Shown: in pieces, positions 1 through 14,000 of the stretch
Layout: every line of letters starts with the position of its first letter
How positions within the stretch are numbered: position 1 is the stretch's first letter
Source: Owenia fusiformis
Taxonomy: Eukaryota > Annelida > Polychaeta > Sabellida > Oweniidae
DNA length: 64,000 bases
Direction: 5' to 3'
Assembly: GCA_903813345.2 (NCBI GenBank)
Contig: CAIIXF020000004.1
Span: 4,919,525-4,983,524, forward strand
Made by a program: the position numbers and the translations under genes
The notes under the pieces: model-generated
What the model was told of the DNA's origin: nothing
The model's database searches: none
What the model saw: only the letters and a program-made list of their open reading frames with translations

Positions 1-2470
1 CAGAGTTGGATTACAAATACCTCCCTAAATCAAATATTTATAATTGTTTTTATGTCTCTGATCCAACCACTAAAGTTTAAAAGGAAGACTATAGTGTCCC
101 GTGAATTCATTATAATTATCTTAGACAATAGTGAAGCGGTACAATCGTGGGAGTGTTAATTAATCGGAATGCAAGTTTGATACATACAAAATAACTCCTT
201 TGGATCAAATATTTAAATTTTACTAGAGTGCGGGGAGTGGAAACGAGTCTCCATTCAAGCACTAAATATCAAAAGAAAGATTTCAGTACCCCTTAACTTC
301 GCTCCCGGACTTCACTATTCACCACCTCCCCTCCCCCTTCCCCAATTATCTTTTATGACCCCAGATTGTTCGTTTCTGTGCTCCCCCCCTGTCCATGGCA
401 AGTAAGTAATCTATGTGTATATCGGCTCCCTCCCAATGGTGGGCAAAACCAGATGCAGGCATAGACATTGACAAGGTGAGGGGATTAAAAATAAAAATAG
501 TTTTGTTTTAGGATCTGACTGAAATATTTTGGCACTGTTCAACGAAGCGGTTTAAGGAATTAGAGGCAGAAATAATTCCTAGATGACCTGTCTTTACTGT
601 AATCAAGATGCTACCTAACCGCAGTTTTAAAAGTTATTTATCTTTTGTGATAATCTAATACTACTTATAGATTGGTTTTCCAAATGTAAGACCCCGTATA
701 AGACCCTTGTCTCTGATTGTGAAACATGTGTATGCATCAAATCCGAGGAATATTACATTATGTGAAACAATTCCAAAATGTTTTGTCTTCAACTCAATCA
801 AATAGCAATATATTTCAACATGTGGAAATTGTTTATTAACGTAATGTCGGGCACTATAGGTGAACGGGTTTTCAGTTTTGCTCTTTTTTGTCACACTTAA
901 ATTGTGTGCTTTATTTATTTGGAATTTGAATTTGAAAGGGTGAATTCACATCCAATAAAGCTTTTAGTATCATTTATTAACAGATGCATCGAGGTAGAGC
1001 CACCGTTCAAAAGACATAAACATAACTCTGTCGAGTGCAATAAATCCATGCATATCCATTTGTAGCAGTCATACAGCCAGACCAGGGGAACACAGTTACC
1101 CTTCGCATTCTTACATTGTCCGCATGTCAACCATACGGCGACTGCACGGTCAGCCTGCCTTTCGCACCTCTCATACACGTGTACAAATTCTAAGATCATA
1201 TTAATTACCATTGATTCCTCGTTTTCAATCCCTGGTTTTCAAAGCCCGTTAGATGTTAATGAATGGAGATTTTTAAATGTGCTTTCATTAAACAGCCAGG
1301 AAAAATAAACTATTTTTCATTTCCCAGGAATCACATAATCCGTCAAAATTCATTTAATTTAAAATGCATCTAATATATTACATGTATACAATCAGACAGA
1401 CTGGCTATTCTAATCCGTTATGAAAAGCCATTTGTTTTTTCCTCTACAGGATGTTTCTGCGGAAGTTAATTTGTTTATCTTAGTGTTTAGAGGCAATGTC
1501 CTTTGATGCTTTCGTGAAATAAATGAACTCTGTGATGGACTACAATTGTATATTTTCTACAGGAACAGTTACCCGAAGTAGACACTGTTACATTATTTTC
1601 ATTTTAGGTCTCTCTAATTAGTTGCATTGCAGAAGTCTAATATTATTCTCTCCTGTGCCGAAGGTACATGTACTTATACCCGTAGCCAAGGGGGGGGGGT
1701 GTTCAAGGAGTCCAGCTCAACAGAATTCGAATTGAATACAAAATAAATTCATAACATATAAATATATAAATACATAATGTCTATCCAAGTCTTCTTGCAT
1801 TTTCTGAACTTCAAATGCGCCTTTTGATGTGTGATAACAAAATACTAAATAAATACTTAATGTTACTCCAGCTTGTTTTTATAGTAATTTGGCAATTAAA
1901 CATGCATAAAGACTGGGATAGCAATGTGTGTACTGTGTACAACCCGAATCCTCTCCCGATCAGGTCACGTTTTATATGTCTCTGATGTAATAACTGCCCT
2001 GTCAACCCTCACGCATTAGGCGTGATTGTTACGCATTTGCTGGAAAAATAGAAATCACGCATCAATTTAGCGTGTATGATCAAATATCACGCAAATCACG
2101 GATTTTGTTGAAATTTTTTTAAATCGTTTTTTGTGAAATGCCGACACGGTAAAATACCGCACGGCAAATAAAAGTGAACGCATTCCGTTCGGTCTTTGCA
2201 CGCGATTGCCCTTTATGTCACACACTTGGTACAAAATATGTGTATATATCACGCATTTGTTTCGAAAATATTCACACCTACCTAATTGATTGAAATCATT
2301 CAAATCAAAGTTGGCATTCGGGAACAAAAATGTGTCCAGTCAAAAATAGATTTCTAATGTTTGATTTTGAGTAGTTGTATTTATTGATCCTTGTTTTTCA
2401 ATCTACAGATGGTTCACTGAATTTCGAAGTAAACAGAAAATAATACACATTTCCTTGGTTCCCATGATAC
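1..2470. other. Repeat-rich flank, no supported gene
   Basis: Short open frames on both strands show no domain. I see a degraded fragment with a G run near 1682 of the same kind as the GTAGCC repeats, and a GAATTT microsatellite near 919-940. Parts of 1390-1560 resemble 3820-4030. Nothing here supports an exon. Confidence 0.5.
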
Positions 2471-2481
2471 TGCCTATAACC

Positions 2482-2685
2482 CAGGCCCGTAGCCAGGATT
2501 TGCCAAGGGGGGGGGGCAGTTTTCAAAAATGTCTAGGGGGTTCACATTTGACAATTTTGGTCCAAATATGGCTAAAATCACACGAGAAATGCTCAAAATG
2601 GTGAAAAACTGCATGATTTTGAAAGAATCTTTGGCCAGGGGGGTTCGCCCGAACCCCACGAACCCCTCCCCTGGCTACGGGCCTG
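2482..2685. mobile_element. Foldback MITE with GGCCCGTAGCC termini, copy 1
   Basis: Begins CAGGCCCGTAGCCAGG and ends with its reverse complement CCTGGCTACGGGCCTG. It is flanked by direct repeats CCTATAACC (2473-2481 and 2686-2694), which read as a target-site duplication. The interior has G/C homopolymer runs and Ca-rich text shared with copy 2 at 57029-57221 in opposite orientation. It carries no coding capacity. hAT-type non-autonomous origin is possible. Confidence 0.75.
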
Positions 2686-2911
2686 CCTATAACCTATAAT
2701 ACTCATTTATTAAAACATATATATTTTATATGTCTCTGCTCAAACTAAGTCAACCCCGATTTCAGTTCTTAATTCTTCACTTGGAACGATATAGCCAACA
2801 TGATACAACATGAATTTGGATTAATTATACATATATAAAGCCTATTGTTATCAAAACCCATAAATCCTCACCATATAAATATAGTTTTATTAATGACCAA
2901 AAACAGATATC

Positions 2912-3120
2912 AGGGGCGTAGCCAGCTTTCAGTCAGGGGGGAGGGGGTGCGATCGCCAAAAAGTTTTCTGTTTTCAGTCAGGAGGGTACGATTGTGGCCT
3001 GAGCAGCATTTTAAAGCTCCTTCTTCTTTCTCAGGGTTTTATTTATATTGTTAAGGGGGGGGGGGTGCGATCACACCCATCACAACCCCCCCCCCCTGGA
3101 TACCCCCACGGATATGTTGG
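2912..3120. mobile_element. Related GGGGCGTAGCC repeat fragments
   Basis: It starts CAGGGGCGTAGCCAGC and contains two TCAGTCAGG blocks, a long G run and a C run near 3100. A second copy of the left end is at about 4676-4750. This looks like a diverged relative of the 2482-2685 MITE. Right boundary uncertain. Confidence 0.5.
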
Positions 3121-3599
3121 CAACTTCCGCGTTTACCCCCCCCCCCTAATCATTTTTGCGCCCCCTCTAAATATCAGACCAATTAGGCGATAAGGCATTG
3201 ATCAGGATACGATATGCTAGAGGGGTTATAATATTTATTTCTGTTTTCAAATGAAATAATTTCACCCTTGCCCGATTGGCTTGTAGATAATACACGAATC
3301 AAATAGCATGGAGATCAGATATTTAGATTGATTCGTTTTTTCGCAATCAGATGAATTAACTTATTGTTTTCTCTGATTAAAAGGCGGTTTGAAGCTTTTA
3401 CAGGATTTGTAAATTCGCAATCAGACTGGCTTATTTAGTCAGTGCAAGAGGAGGGGACTATAATGTAGAAAATCGTTTTGATTTCGACACTAACTGAAAT
3501 GATTTATCACAATAAATTGTTAAATACGGAAACAGAGACCGGTTTAAAAATGAAAAGAGAGGCAAAAAACTCTATTCATACAATGTAATTAAAACCCGG

Positions 3600-4290
3600 G
3601 AATTAAAAGCAATTTTAGACTGTTAGATCTTCTGTAATCAAGGTGATGTTGGTACACTTCCACCGTTAGAAAAACAAAGACTAAGACAAAGACTATATAG
3701 CAATTAATCCTTTTGTAATCATTAAATGTTAATTGTAGATTCTTATTATTTCGTTGGACAATGTTCAGACTTCTGACCAAGATTTATTCATTTATGTTTG
3801 TATTTAAAAAATAATATTTCAATCAGACAGACGTTCTAATGAGTTAGAAAAATACATTTGTCCATCACCTCTCAAGAAGTTTTCAAAAGTAATCAAGTCG
3901 ATTTGTTTATTTTAGTGTTTAGCATTGTTTTTCATAACTTGACGCTTCCATGAACAGAATGACTTTGAAATGAGTATTTATAATTTTAGCTTTTATACGA
4001 CATGCTTATTGTATATTTCTATATGAACGTTGTAGTTATGTGATGTAACATCGCCCCCCCCCCCCAAATTACAGGTATACAACTTTTGGTCGGAATACTT
4101 TAACTTGCGATTAAAAGCAATTTTAGACTGTTAGATGATCTCTTATGTAATCTAGGTGATGTTGGTAGACTTCCGCAGTTAAGAAAACAAAGACTAAGAC
4201 AAAGAGAACTATAAAGCAATTAATCCTTTTGTTATCACTAAATGTTAGATTCTTTATTGGACAATATTTTGACTTCTGTCTCCGATTTGT
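3600..4290. repeat. Diverged direct duplication about 510 bp apart
   Basis: 3600-3785 and 4112-4290 share long stretches (for example gcaattttagactgttaga and aaacaaagactaagacaaag). No coding content. It is probably fragments of one old repeat. Confidence 0.55.
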
Positions 4291-4907
4291 TATGCGGATA
4301 TTTGTATATAATCATGTGAACAACATATTACGTGGAAATTCCCATATTCATTCTCATAATGTCTTACAGCTATTTCTAAAATGACATGCATGTAAGCCTA
4401 AATAACATGTGGACGTAATATTGCAGAACTGAGCGAAAAGAAAGGTTGAACACATCAGATTAAGATATTTTATTTTTTAAATGCACAAAGGGCAACAGTT
4501 GAAGAGCAAAAATTAAAGGCGTTGTGAAATAGATCGTGCTTTTGTATGATCCCCTTCTATAGTGCCCTACCCTTTGCATTCGTTCGACTTCACTTCTTAA
4601 AAGAGAGTTTCGTCTTCTCGTAGTATATAACTAGACTCTGCACGTAGCGTAATAGTGCCCCTATTAGCCATGTACAGGGGCGTAGCCAACTTTCAGTCGG
4701 GGGTTGGAGGGGGGGGGGTGCGATTGCCAAAAAAACAATATCGGATTTCAGTCTGAGACAAATGGTCAAACATGAGTTTCAAAAAACTTCTAGAATTACC
4801 TTATGTAAATATTTACGTTAGCTTGTTTAATTAAGGTCTGACGTTATGAAAACAAAGTGCCATTAATTTCTGAACCGTATAATACAGTATCATCTGTTTG
4901 GTCTCGG

Positions 4908-5057
4908 TATATTCCAGTTTAATTTGTATTATACAAAAAATGATATGTATAATTTGTATTATACCACTTTGAAACCTGTTATAATAGAAAATGATATGCG
5001 TATAATACTGTTTAATCTGATCCTGACTTAAATTATATCAGGTTAAACTGGAATATA
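4908..5057. repeat. Inverted repeat with 15-bp perfect arms beside the truncated gag
   Basis: The arms at 4908-4922 and 5043-5057 are exact reverse complements (tatattccagtttaa). The sequence between them is AT-rich with further short repeats. It lies ~150 bp upstream of where the gag frame becomes open and looks like a small foldback element at the truncation edge. Confidence 0.55.
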
Positions 5058-5211
5058 TTTTGGTTTAATCGGGTATCATTCTCTAATGATATTTGAGTCC
5101 GGATCAGATGTTATAATATTGAATGATACTTTCTGTGATATTGGATTAAACAACAAATTAAACATCAATATAAGATGTTATCACAAGTATTAATCATAGG
5201 ATTTTACATAG

Positions 5212-8200
5212 TGCACATCACAGCACCCACCACAATCCCGTCCCCCATCCCGTCCCAAATCCCGTACTCCGTCCTTCCCCAACTCTCGTACTTCGCACGA
5301 TTCACCCAAATGTGGAAATTGTGGCAACTCTCATGCCAAAGGAAGAGATAATTGCCCAGCAAAGGATATTGAGTGCAATTATTGTCACCACGTAGGGCAC
5401 TTTGTCAAATGGTGTCGTAAATCCCGTCGTAAGATGCACTCTCTTCAGGAGGATTACAGTGACCGTGAACTCAGTGATTCTGAATCTTCGTGTGATTTCT
5501 TCATTGACACAATCTCATCGGTTGATACTTCATGTACCTCAAAAGGGATGTACCTAACTACATCTATATGTGAACAGAAAATCAAGTTTAAAATGGACAC
5601 GGGTGCCCAGTGTAACACTCTGCCCATATCAACATATACAGCTATGTCCAGTCCCCCACCCCTGAGATCTTCTGTTAAGAATCTTGTCTCATACTCAGGC
5701 CACGCTATACCCACCATCGGGGAAGTAACACTCCCTGTCAGTATCCATGATGAAACATATGCCCTGGATTTCATTGTTATTGATAAAGAATGTGAGGCCA
5801 TACTTAGTCTTGCGTCATGCCTCCACATGAATCTGATATCTACAATGTTTTCGTTGTCAGAAAACGAGGACCCCAACACCATTCTAGATCGTCATAATCA
5901 AGTGTTTCAAGGTCTTGGACTTATTGGAGAATGTCATCTCACCCTTGACCCCACAGTAAAACCCGTTGTTCACCCACCCCGAAACTTCCCGTATACCCAA
6001 GTCCCCAAAATCAAATCTGCTCTCAAGTCCCTGGAGGAAAAAGGGATTATCGCTAAAGTCACGAAACCTACAGAATGGGTAAGCTCAATGGTGATTGTTG
6101 AGAAACCAGATCGTTTGCAGATTGTTATGGACCCTCGTGACTTAAATCGTGCCATAAAACGTCAACATTACCCATGTAAAACAGTGGAACAAGTTTCTGC
6201 TAATGTCAGTGGTTCTACAATATTTACCACTCTTGATGCTAACACAGCCTTCAATCAGTTCAGCTTAGATGAGGAAAGTTCGTATCACACTACGTTCAAC
6301 ACTCCATTTGGTCGCTATAGATGGCTCCGTATGCCATATGGACTCAATCTCTGTCCAGAAGTTTTTCAGGCTAGAATGTCTCAGATCTTCGATGATATAC
6401 CCGGATGTGAAGTTATTATGAACGATATTCTCGTACACGCATCCAACATGGCTGATCACAATGCCATACTCACAGCCGTATTACAGCGAGCTGCTAATGC
6501 TGGTCTTACCCTTAATCGCAAAAAGATCAAGCTAGCTCAATCTTCCGTCACCTACATTGGTCATGTATTTTCCGAAAAAGGCATGCGTCCTGACCCAGAC
6601 AAGGTTAAGGCGATCCTACAAATGCCTACCCCCACAGATACAGCCAGTGTTCGTCGTTTCCTCGGATCAATAACCTACCTAGGAAAATTTATACCCAATT
6701 TGTCAACTCATTCTGCCCCACTTAGAATGCTTCTCAAAGAAGATGTCCCCTGGCATTGGGACAATTCTATGGATATATGTTATAACAACCTGAAAAAAAT
6801 GCTAACTGAAGCACCAGTACTAGCATATTATGATGTCACAAAACCCGTTACAATATCATGTGATAGCTCATCCCAAGGGCTTGGCGGCACACTCTGGCAA
6901 GACCATCACCCAGTGCACTATGCATCACGCTCCCTCACTAGTGCTGAAAGAAATTATGCCCAAATAGAGAAGGAGTGCCTAGCTATTGAATTTTCAGCAT
7001 CCAAATTCCATCAGTACATCTTTGGAAAGGATGTTCTAGTGCAATCCGATCACAAGCCTCTGGAATCACTATTCAAGAAACCCCTTATCACAGCCCCTGC
7101 CCGTATTCAACGCATGATGTTGAAATTGCAGCGATACTCATTGAATGTGCAACATGTCCCTGGAAAGTCCCTGCATGTAGCTGATACACTCAGCAGAGCA
7201 TACATCCATGACCCTGACCCCAAACAGGAAATATATGCAATCAATGATATCAACAATTTGCCCATATCATCCACCAGGCTTCAAGAACTCAAACAGGCAA
7301 CTGAGAATGACATTACAATGAACAAACTGAAACATACAATACTCAGTGGTTGGCCTGATCAACGTAATCTCTGTGACAATGACATTAAACCATATTGGAA
7401 TTACAGAGATGAACTTAGTACTCATGATGGACTTATTCTGAAAGGTAGTCGTTTAGTTATACCTTCAGCTCTACAGCAATTCATGTTGACCCAGTTACAC
7501 CAAGGTCACATGGGTATTGAGGCCACACGAAGGTGAGCCAGAGACATACTATTTTGGCCTAATATGAACACACAAATAGCTGATCTCGTAGCTAGTTGTT
7601 CGATATGCCAAGAACACGCCAACAAACAACCCAAAGAACCAATGATAGCATCTGAGATTCCAAAACTACCATGGGAAATCATTGGAAGTGATTTATTCTA
7701 CTTGTTTGATATGACATATTTACTGTTAGTTATATCTACTACTCCAATTTTGTGGAAGTCAATTTATTGCCTGAACAAGACTCTAAATCTACCATAAATG
7801 CCATGAAATCTCAATTCGCACGTCATGGTATTCCACGCAAACTTAGATCTGACAATGGACCCCAATATTCAAGTCTTGAATTCATCCAGTTTGCAAAGGA
7901 TTATGGATTTGAACATGACACTTCATCTCCGATTTACCCCCAATCTAATGGCGCATCTGAGAAAGCAGTCCAAACAACAAAGAAAATTTTGAAAAAAGCA
8001 TACGCAGATGGTAAGGACCCTTATTCTGCAATACTTGAATTTCGCAATACCCCCCGCGATGGAATGATTGGATCCCCCAACCAGCTTCTAATGTCACGCA
8101 GAACAAGGACACGTATTCCCACTAATCCTGAACTTTATAAGCCCCAAGTAATTCCCAATGTTTCTCAATATCTTGAAACAAGGAAAATGAACCAGAAAAA

Positions 8201-8675
8201 ACACTATGATTCAAAAGCATCTGCCACAGATTTAAGTGTTTTACACCCCGGACAAATGGTAAGACACAGATCTGATAAAACATGGAAACCTGCAGTTGTT
8301 ATCCACCATGATTCTCACCCTAGATCATATATTGTGAGAAATGAACATGACAATCTCATAAGGAGAAATAGAAGGGATCTTAAACCTACACGCGAGAATC
8401 ACATTATTCCCAATGATTCTACAGATCCTGAGCTCCTAACCAATGACCCTACTCCAACTCCATGTATACAAGCTAAACCCCCATCCCCAATGAAGCAGCA
8501 TCATAGCTCTACCTCATCAGTGAAAAAACCAGCCCAAACCCCCTCTCAAGGAAGAGAAACAGCCAAGTCTATGTGTAAACCCATACTGGAGAAAAACAAT
8601 AAAACAATCCCCACTGGAGTAACCACCAGATCTGGCAGGCTAAGTGTTAAACCTGCTAGATACAGAGATGATTGA
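5212..8675 (+). pseudogene. Gypsy-type LTR retrotransposon gag-pol, 5'-truncated and broken
   Basis: The frame is open from 5212 and carries, in order: a proline/arginine-rich gag tail; zinc-knuckle cysteines (two CCHC-like boxes, 5311-5420); an aspartic protease with Asp-Thr-Gly-Ala; reverse transcriptase; RNase H (Ser-Cys-Asp-Ser-Ser-Ser); an integrase with DDE-type motifs (Ser-Asp-Asn-Gly); and a C-terminal arginine-rich tail. Protease-RT-RNaseH-integrase is the Gypsy/Metaviridae order. Three defects are visible. The RT motif C has Asn in place of the first catalytic Asp (codon 6421). A TGA at 7534-7536 falls in the integrase zinc-finger region. A frame change lies near 7732-7736 in the integrase core. 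The 5' LTR and most of gag are missing, with a stop at 5209. The copy is inactive. Confidence 0.88.
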
Positions 8676-9017
8676 CTCATATCTCATTAAGAGATTTATA
8701 AACAATATAGTGTAAAACATTTTGTAAAGTTGAACATTAGCATCTTTATTTGGTATTATGTGTATTGTACATGTAAATGTTAACATTGTTCTCTAGAGAA
8801 AGTTCTGTATTTTCATTTCAAAACAAACTGTTTTCTCAAGTCAAATATCCTATAGCAAAGTTTAACTTCAAAGATTGATTGTCAGTATACTATACTAGTG
8901 AGACATCTATCTGTAGTGAGAAAAGTTTTTATGCTAATTTAATGTTTCTATAGTACCAATTCAAGTTAACTCTTTCAAGTTTATTATAAGCTTTGTAAAT
9001 TAACTCTTTAAAAGCTT

Positions 9018-9203
9018 GAGGGGAGATGTAACAATATTAATGTTTCCGTTTCACACTTGTAAACCACATAGTTTGAAATATAGATCCAACCCCATGTGCT
9101 ACTTCCGGAATCTATGAGTCTGTTCAATAATTTGTAACACCACTCAATGTATTCTTTCCATTCAATAAATCAAGCTAGTTTCACTTTGTTTGACTTGTTG
9201 ACA
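9018..9203 (+). mobile_element. Polypurine tract and 3' LTR of the Gypsy-type element
   Basis: GAGGGGAGA at 9018-9026 is a polypurine tract directly before TGTAACA at 9027, a usual LTR start. AATAAA at 9164 fits LTR polyadenylation. The end at about 9203 (...GACA) is an estimate, giving ~177 bp. No second copy is seen near 4-5.2 kb, so only the 3' LTR remains. Confidence 0.6.
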
Positions 9204-10940
9204 ACCCAATTGCCCCAGGTAGTAAGGGCTGGAGGGGTTCAGGGAATTGAGGCATAACCGATCAAATATGGTATCATTTAATGAACATAAATCTGTGTAA
9301 AGTCTACATTTTCTTCCTCCTCTCTATCTAAAAAAGTTGAATTGTGATTTGTTTCTACAGTATGACTTACCACGGAAAAGAACTATCCAAGATCTGCATA
9401 CCTATATTTAGAAGTCATGACCCAGGCATTAGCAGACTATAAAAATAAACATCAAAGGACAACAGTATGATATCCTTATACATTCCAATTTGACTGAGAT
9501 ACAAACCATTAGCTATAGTTTATATCATTTTCATTCACAGTAAACCATTTGCCTCTTGTAATATAGGAAAGGCCAGCTGTCATAAATTAGAAGGTATTAA
9601 ACATGTTATGAAAGTATCATTATACAATATATTATTTATTTGGACTTACTCACAACACACATTAAATATTTTGGTTGGTTATTTTAGAATGAGACTTTTG
9701 TGTAATTATTTGTAAACATGGCAATAAATCCGGTTTAAACCGGCGTAATCAAACAAGTTAAATTCCTAAGAATATAGGATAGACATCTTTCTTAGAATCA
9801 TTCTGAGTAAAATGACAATAAATAATTGCGTATTTTCTGTTCTTTTGATAGGAATAAACAGGGCGTTCAAAAGTCAGTTATAAATACATTTTGATCGAGT
9901 ATTCATTTTTCTACAAAGTGACGCAGTATACGAACATATTACAGGCAGTGAGAATAGCAGATACGCAGGTATTTAAAGACCTTACACTGCTTAAGTTTTG
10001 ATTACTGCTTAAGGTAAGTTTTATGAGTTCGGTGACGTTGCGCCTTTCAGAATAAATCGTACACATTAGAATCGTACCAGATAAACAAATTATAGCAAAC
10101 CTGTCGCATTTAATCATACCATGCGTCTATTCATGTATCGATTTATTTGTAAACTTTTTTAAGAACCAGACTCGATAACAATTCTAGCGGTATTCGGCTC
10201 TCACTCTCACTTCATTTTGTCCAATTTACGACTCTGCGTTTCATATGCACCAAAAAGGTCTAGCTTGAGCCTCTTGAGTTTATGCATCCATACCTGGTGC
10301 TTCTATTTCGTGCGTTACGTTCTATGCGCTATTTTACATATCACGACATACCTTTAACAATTAATTTCACGTCGGTGTCAACGAGAATCATTTTACCCAG
10401 CTTTTATCTTGTAACTTGTCATCCAAAATGAGGATCATTCATATACGATCTTGCAAATAATTATTTTATTTTAAGTTGGCTTCTAATTCTTAAAATTCTA
10501 GTTATTGCACCAAACAGAAAAAGTAAATAATTTCCATGTGAGAAATTGTTTAAGGTTAGAGTCTGAAAATTAAGGTCTCGCCGATATTATTGCAACATGT
10601 GGAAATGAAGAAGTTGGTAGAACGTGTCCGTAGTACTATGTATTTTAACAGTAGAATAAAGATTTATATTATAGATAATCGTACTCAAGGATGGGAACGA
10701 CTTCTTTGTGAAGGAATTGTAGCATGACGTTTACTGAGAAATATCATGAATTTTAAGTTGAGAATAAATTGAGCGAAATTCATAACATTTCTTAGTAAAG
10801 TGTCATGCCTCGGTTCCCTCCCAAAATTAATCATTCTCAAACCTTTGTACTGTTGTACTCGGGATGCAAATATTAATAGTTTTCAGGTGTTTGTTATCAT
10901 TCAATAAGCCACCATCAATGTCAGTATTTCTTTTTTCCAG
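9204..10940. other. Region upstream of the bark-like gene
   Basis: No domain-bearing frame is seen. The start of transcription and the untranslated first exon should lie here. No TATA box or initiator can be assigned with confidence. The interval ends with a pyrimidine tract and CAG that read as an acceptor for exon 1. Confidence 0.4.
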
Positions 10941-11048
10941 CGGAATGATCCACCTGTATAACATGTAGTTTAAGAATGTCAGGCGAATTACAATTGTTTT
11001 TACTTCTATTGCTTGTGCAAAGCCAGTGCTTGGTGAATGCACAGCAAG
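10941..11048 (+). CDS. Exon 1: 5' UTR end and signal peptide
   Basis: The coding part is 10976-11048. Met, Ser, Gly, Glu and Leu are followed by a run of Leu/Phe/Val and then Gln, Ala and Gly, a typical secretory signal peptide of about 22 residues. The exon ends in phase 1 at a strong GTAAGT donor at 11049. A pyrimidine tract ending in CAG just before 10941 looks like an acceptor, so at least one untranslated exon probably lies upstream. The ATG at 10976 begins an open frame that matches the next exon's phase and supplies the leader, so it was chosen as the start. Confidence 0.72.
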
Positions 11049-14000
11049 GTAAGTTTACTTTGTGAAAGAAGTATCACTGTGGAGGAGTTCATTAAGTAAG
11101 TTACGAAAACGGATCCGTTTTCGCAACAAAATGGCGCAGCCATTATTCTATGAAATTTTGTTCAACGTTTTAGGCAAAACCATCAATACCTCTTTGGCAC
11201 AGATGTAAAGAAAATGTACGTTTTTGCGAACGAATAACTTCGTTATCCAATATCCTCAATATTCTTCATCATTCAAGTTACGTAAACGAACTCACTGAAA
11301 TACGAAAACGGTCTCACATCTTGGTTCAGTGGTTACGGAAACGGATGAGGTTCCTATGCAGTTCCAGACTTACTAGCCTGTGTTTCATCTTGGATATTTG
11401 CCATAATACTACATTTTCAAATGTTATTCTTGTTAAACCAGTGTAAAAGCATTTCCAGTCTTACTGATATTAGAAATAATGGTCTGAACGACATAATTCT
11501 TTAATAATCTCATTGGGAATAAAATCCAATCTACTAGACCGTGTTGTCCTAATCGGACCGAACTCCCTAGGGTTATTAGTCATGAACTACCATCTCAAGG
11601 GCTATTGGTCCTGTTCTGAATTCCTGGGGATGTATCCTTTACTTTATTACCAGGGCATAAAGTTCACTAATCGAATTTTATGGAATATAAAAAACAGTGA
11701 AGTCAAATAAATTGTCAAACATTTTATTCACTGGTATTTAGTATGTACGTATTTATTTCATAGTTAATAATGATATTCATAGGATATTATGCCAAAATAA
11801 AAACGATATTTTTGTAATGATCAGTTGAAACTGAAAAATATTATATTCTAGGTGGAAACTGGAAAATATAACATTTTAGGCATATTTTCATTAAACCACC
11901 AATGCGGTTTTCAAACCATGCTAACGGCGCTAAATCATTTTTGTTACATTTCCTTGAAGACTTTGGTAAGCATTTGAAGACTCATTGAGTTTATCACTGA
12001 ATCAATTTAAGCCTCAGTCACATTTGCTACGGCGACCATAAGCATACCTGCCATACGGCCTATCATTTCTGCAGTCAGCAATATTCTTACGATTGCCTTA
12101 GATATATTTTAGTCATCACATTTGCTAATATAAGGCAGTCGTGGCCAAGGATCCCCAAACTGCATGCATATTTAAAAACGGCAGACGGGGAGGACACAAC
12201 TCTCAAAAGGATGAAAAGTACTGATAATACAAGGTTAGTTTTGTTTATCAGACAGTGGAGAGGTTAAGCTAACGATGTTTTCACGTAACCGTGAACGCAA
12301 AGTACAAAAATTAACAAAGGAATGTATCGAGCGCTCATGGTTTATGCGCGCTTAGTCTACTTCAGATACTCTTTCAGCTTCAGTTTCGGGTTTAGAACGG
12401 GAGATTTGAAATTTGACGTTGGGTCAACGGGAACCATTTTACTCGTGTCTATTGAACACTATGCTGTCAATTTTGATTTCGATGCACAGTTGAATTCTTG
12501 CTGAACACGATGATGTATGTCATGCATGATTTAGCGCCAAAAATCTTACGAAACGAGCTCGTTTAAAATATGTATTAGAAAACCAGCTATAAAACCGCAT
12601 CAATGACATACTATAGAATCATTACACGCTATGGTGTAGTCTAAACAAACACTGGATTTGAACGGCTATTTATATGAGAAGGCTACATGAATTTGTATAT
12701 GGTCGAGTGATACGTACAGGTTCAGTTTCGATTATATGCAAAGCTTAACCTCTCCACTACCATTATGTGGGGTTTGGCGATTCTTTTAGTCTACACCTAG
12801 TGGCTAAACGTTTGACTCGCTACTTTGAATAATGCAACTTTTTTGGCGGTTGTTTTTTAATTACGTAACTACATATACACTTATTATATAATCTTTAGGT
12901 AGTTAGTCAATTAGTCATGGTATAATCATTTATTTCAATTAGTATTTAGAAATATAGTATGTAACATTATGTAATATCGCCAAACAAAACACATTCTTGT
13001 TTGTTATTTGTTTATCAACGTAATTGTTTTGGAATTGATATTTTAATTCCGATTAATTAAGTTGGGAAACACCATGGGAATTCCTCTCTCTGATCACATG
13101 TCTAATGACGTAGAGTCCCCTCGTGTGTTAGCCATTCAGTTAGCCTTTGTTGTCGAGGCAGCATGTTATAATATTTATACAGATTTTGAACTATGTCAGT
13201 TTGTCAAAAAATTTCCCAACCCTCCCACCCCGTTCTTATATTACTTTTCCTTGCCTATTTTTGCCAGTTATAATTTTTGTTCGTTTTTCGAATGGTTTAC
13301 GGGGGTAAATGCAACTATAAATTGTTACGATATTTATTGACCCTTGATTTTACGCACACTTACAACTTTATTAGCCTTCCGTTGCTAAGTGGTAATTCAA
13401 GTCATGACAGCTTGTTTGTTTTCTTCATTTGTCACGATGGTTATAAATCATCATAGTTTACATACAGTATGATTAAGATTCGAATTGAATTTATTTTCTG
13501 TTTCGATTGTTACTGTATGTTGTATGTATTTTTGTCAGCTAATAAGCATAGAGCCATTAACGCTCTTAAGCATTCATGTTGTCGCGCTGTTGTAAAACAT
13601 TTTATTTGTAATTTTGTAATTTTGTAATTGTAATTTATGTGTTCATATTTTCTAATAGCGTGTAAACCAATGCGCCTGTAGCACATTTTTATGAATGTCT
13701 TTTAGCCTTGCCGAATGCCAATGTAAGAAGCATTTTACTACACGGTATTCTACTGGTTGAGTCACTGTTCTTGATTGTCTTTATTGTTACAGTTTAGTCA
13801 TACAAATTAATCCGCATCGGTATTTGTATTGTAACTCTATGTAATTTATATGCTTGCAGTTACACACTGTTCATTTATAGTTTTTGATTGCATTTATATC
13901 TGTTATTATGTTTGTATAAGGTATCACGTAACGTGACGTTTTTGTAAATGTATTTGTACCTGTTTCACAGTTTTTACTTGATTCTCAGTTTTTTACGTAC

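Noticed and set aside
661-1211. Minus-strand genes at the left edge
   Set aside because: Short frames without domains, splice signals or conserved motifs.
5454-6459. Minus-strand frames opposite pol
   Set aside because: Shadows of the gag-pol frame, with no domain.
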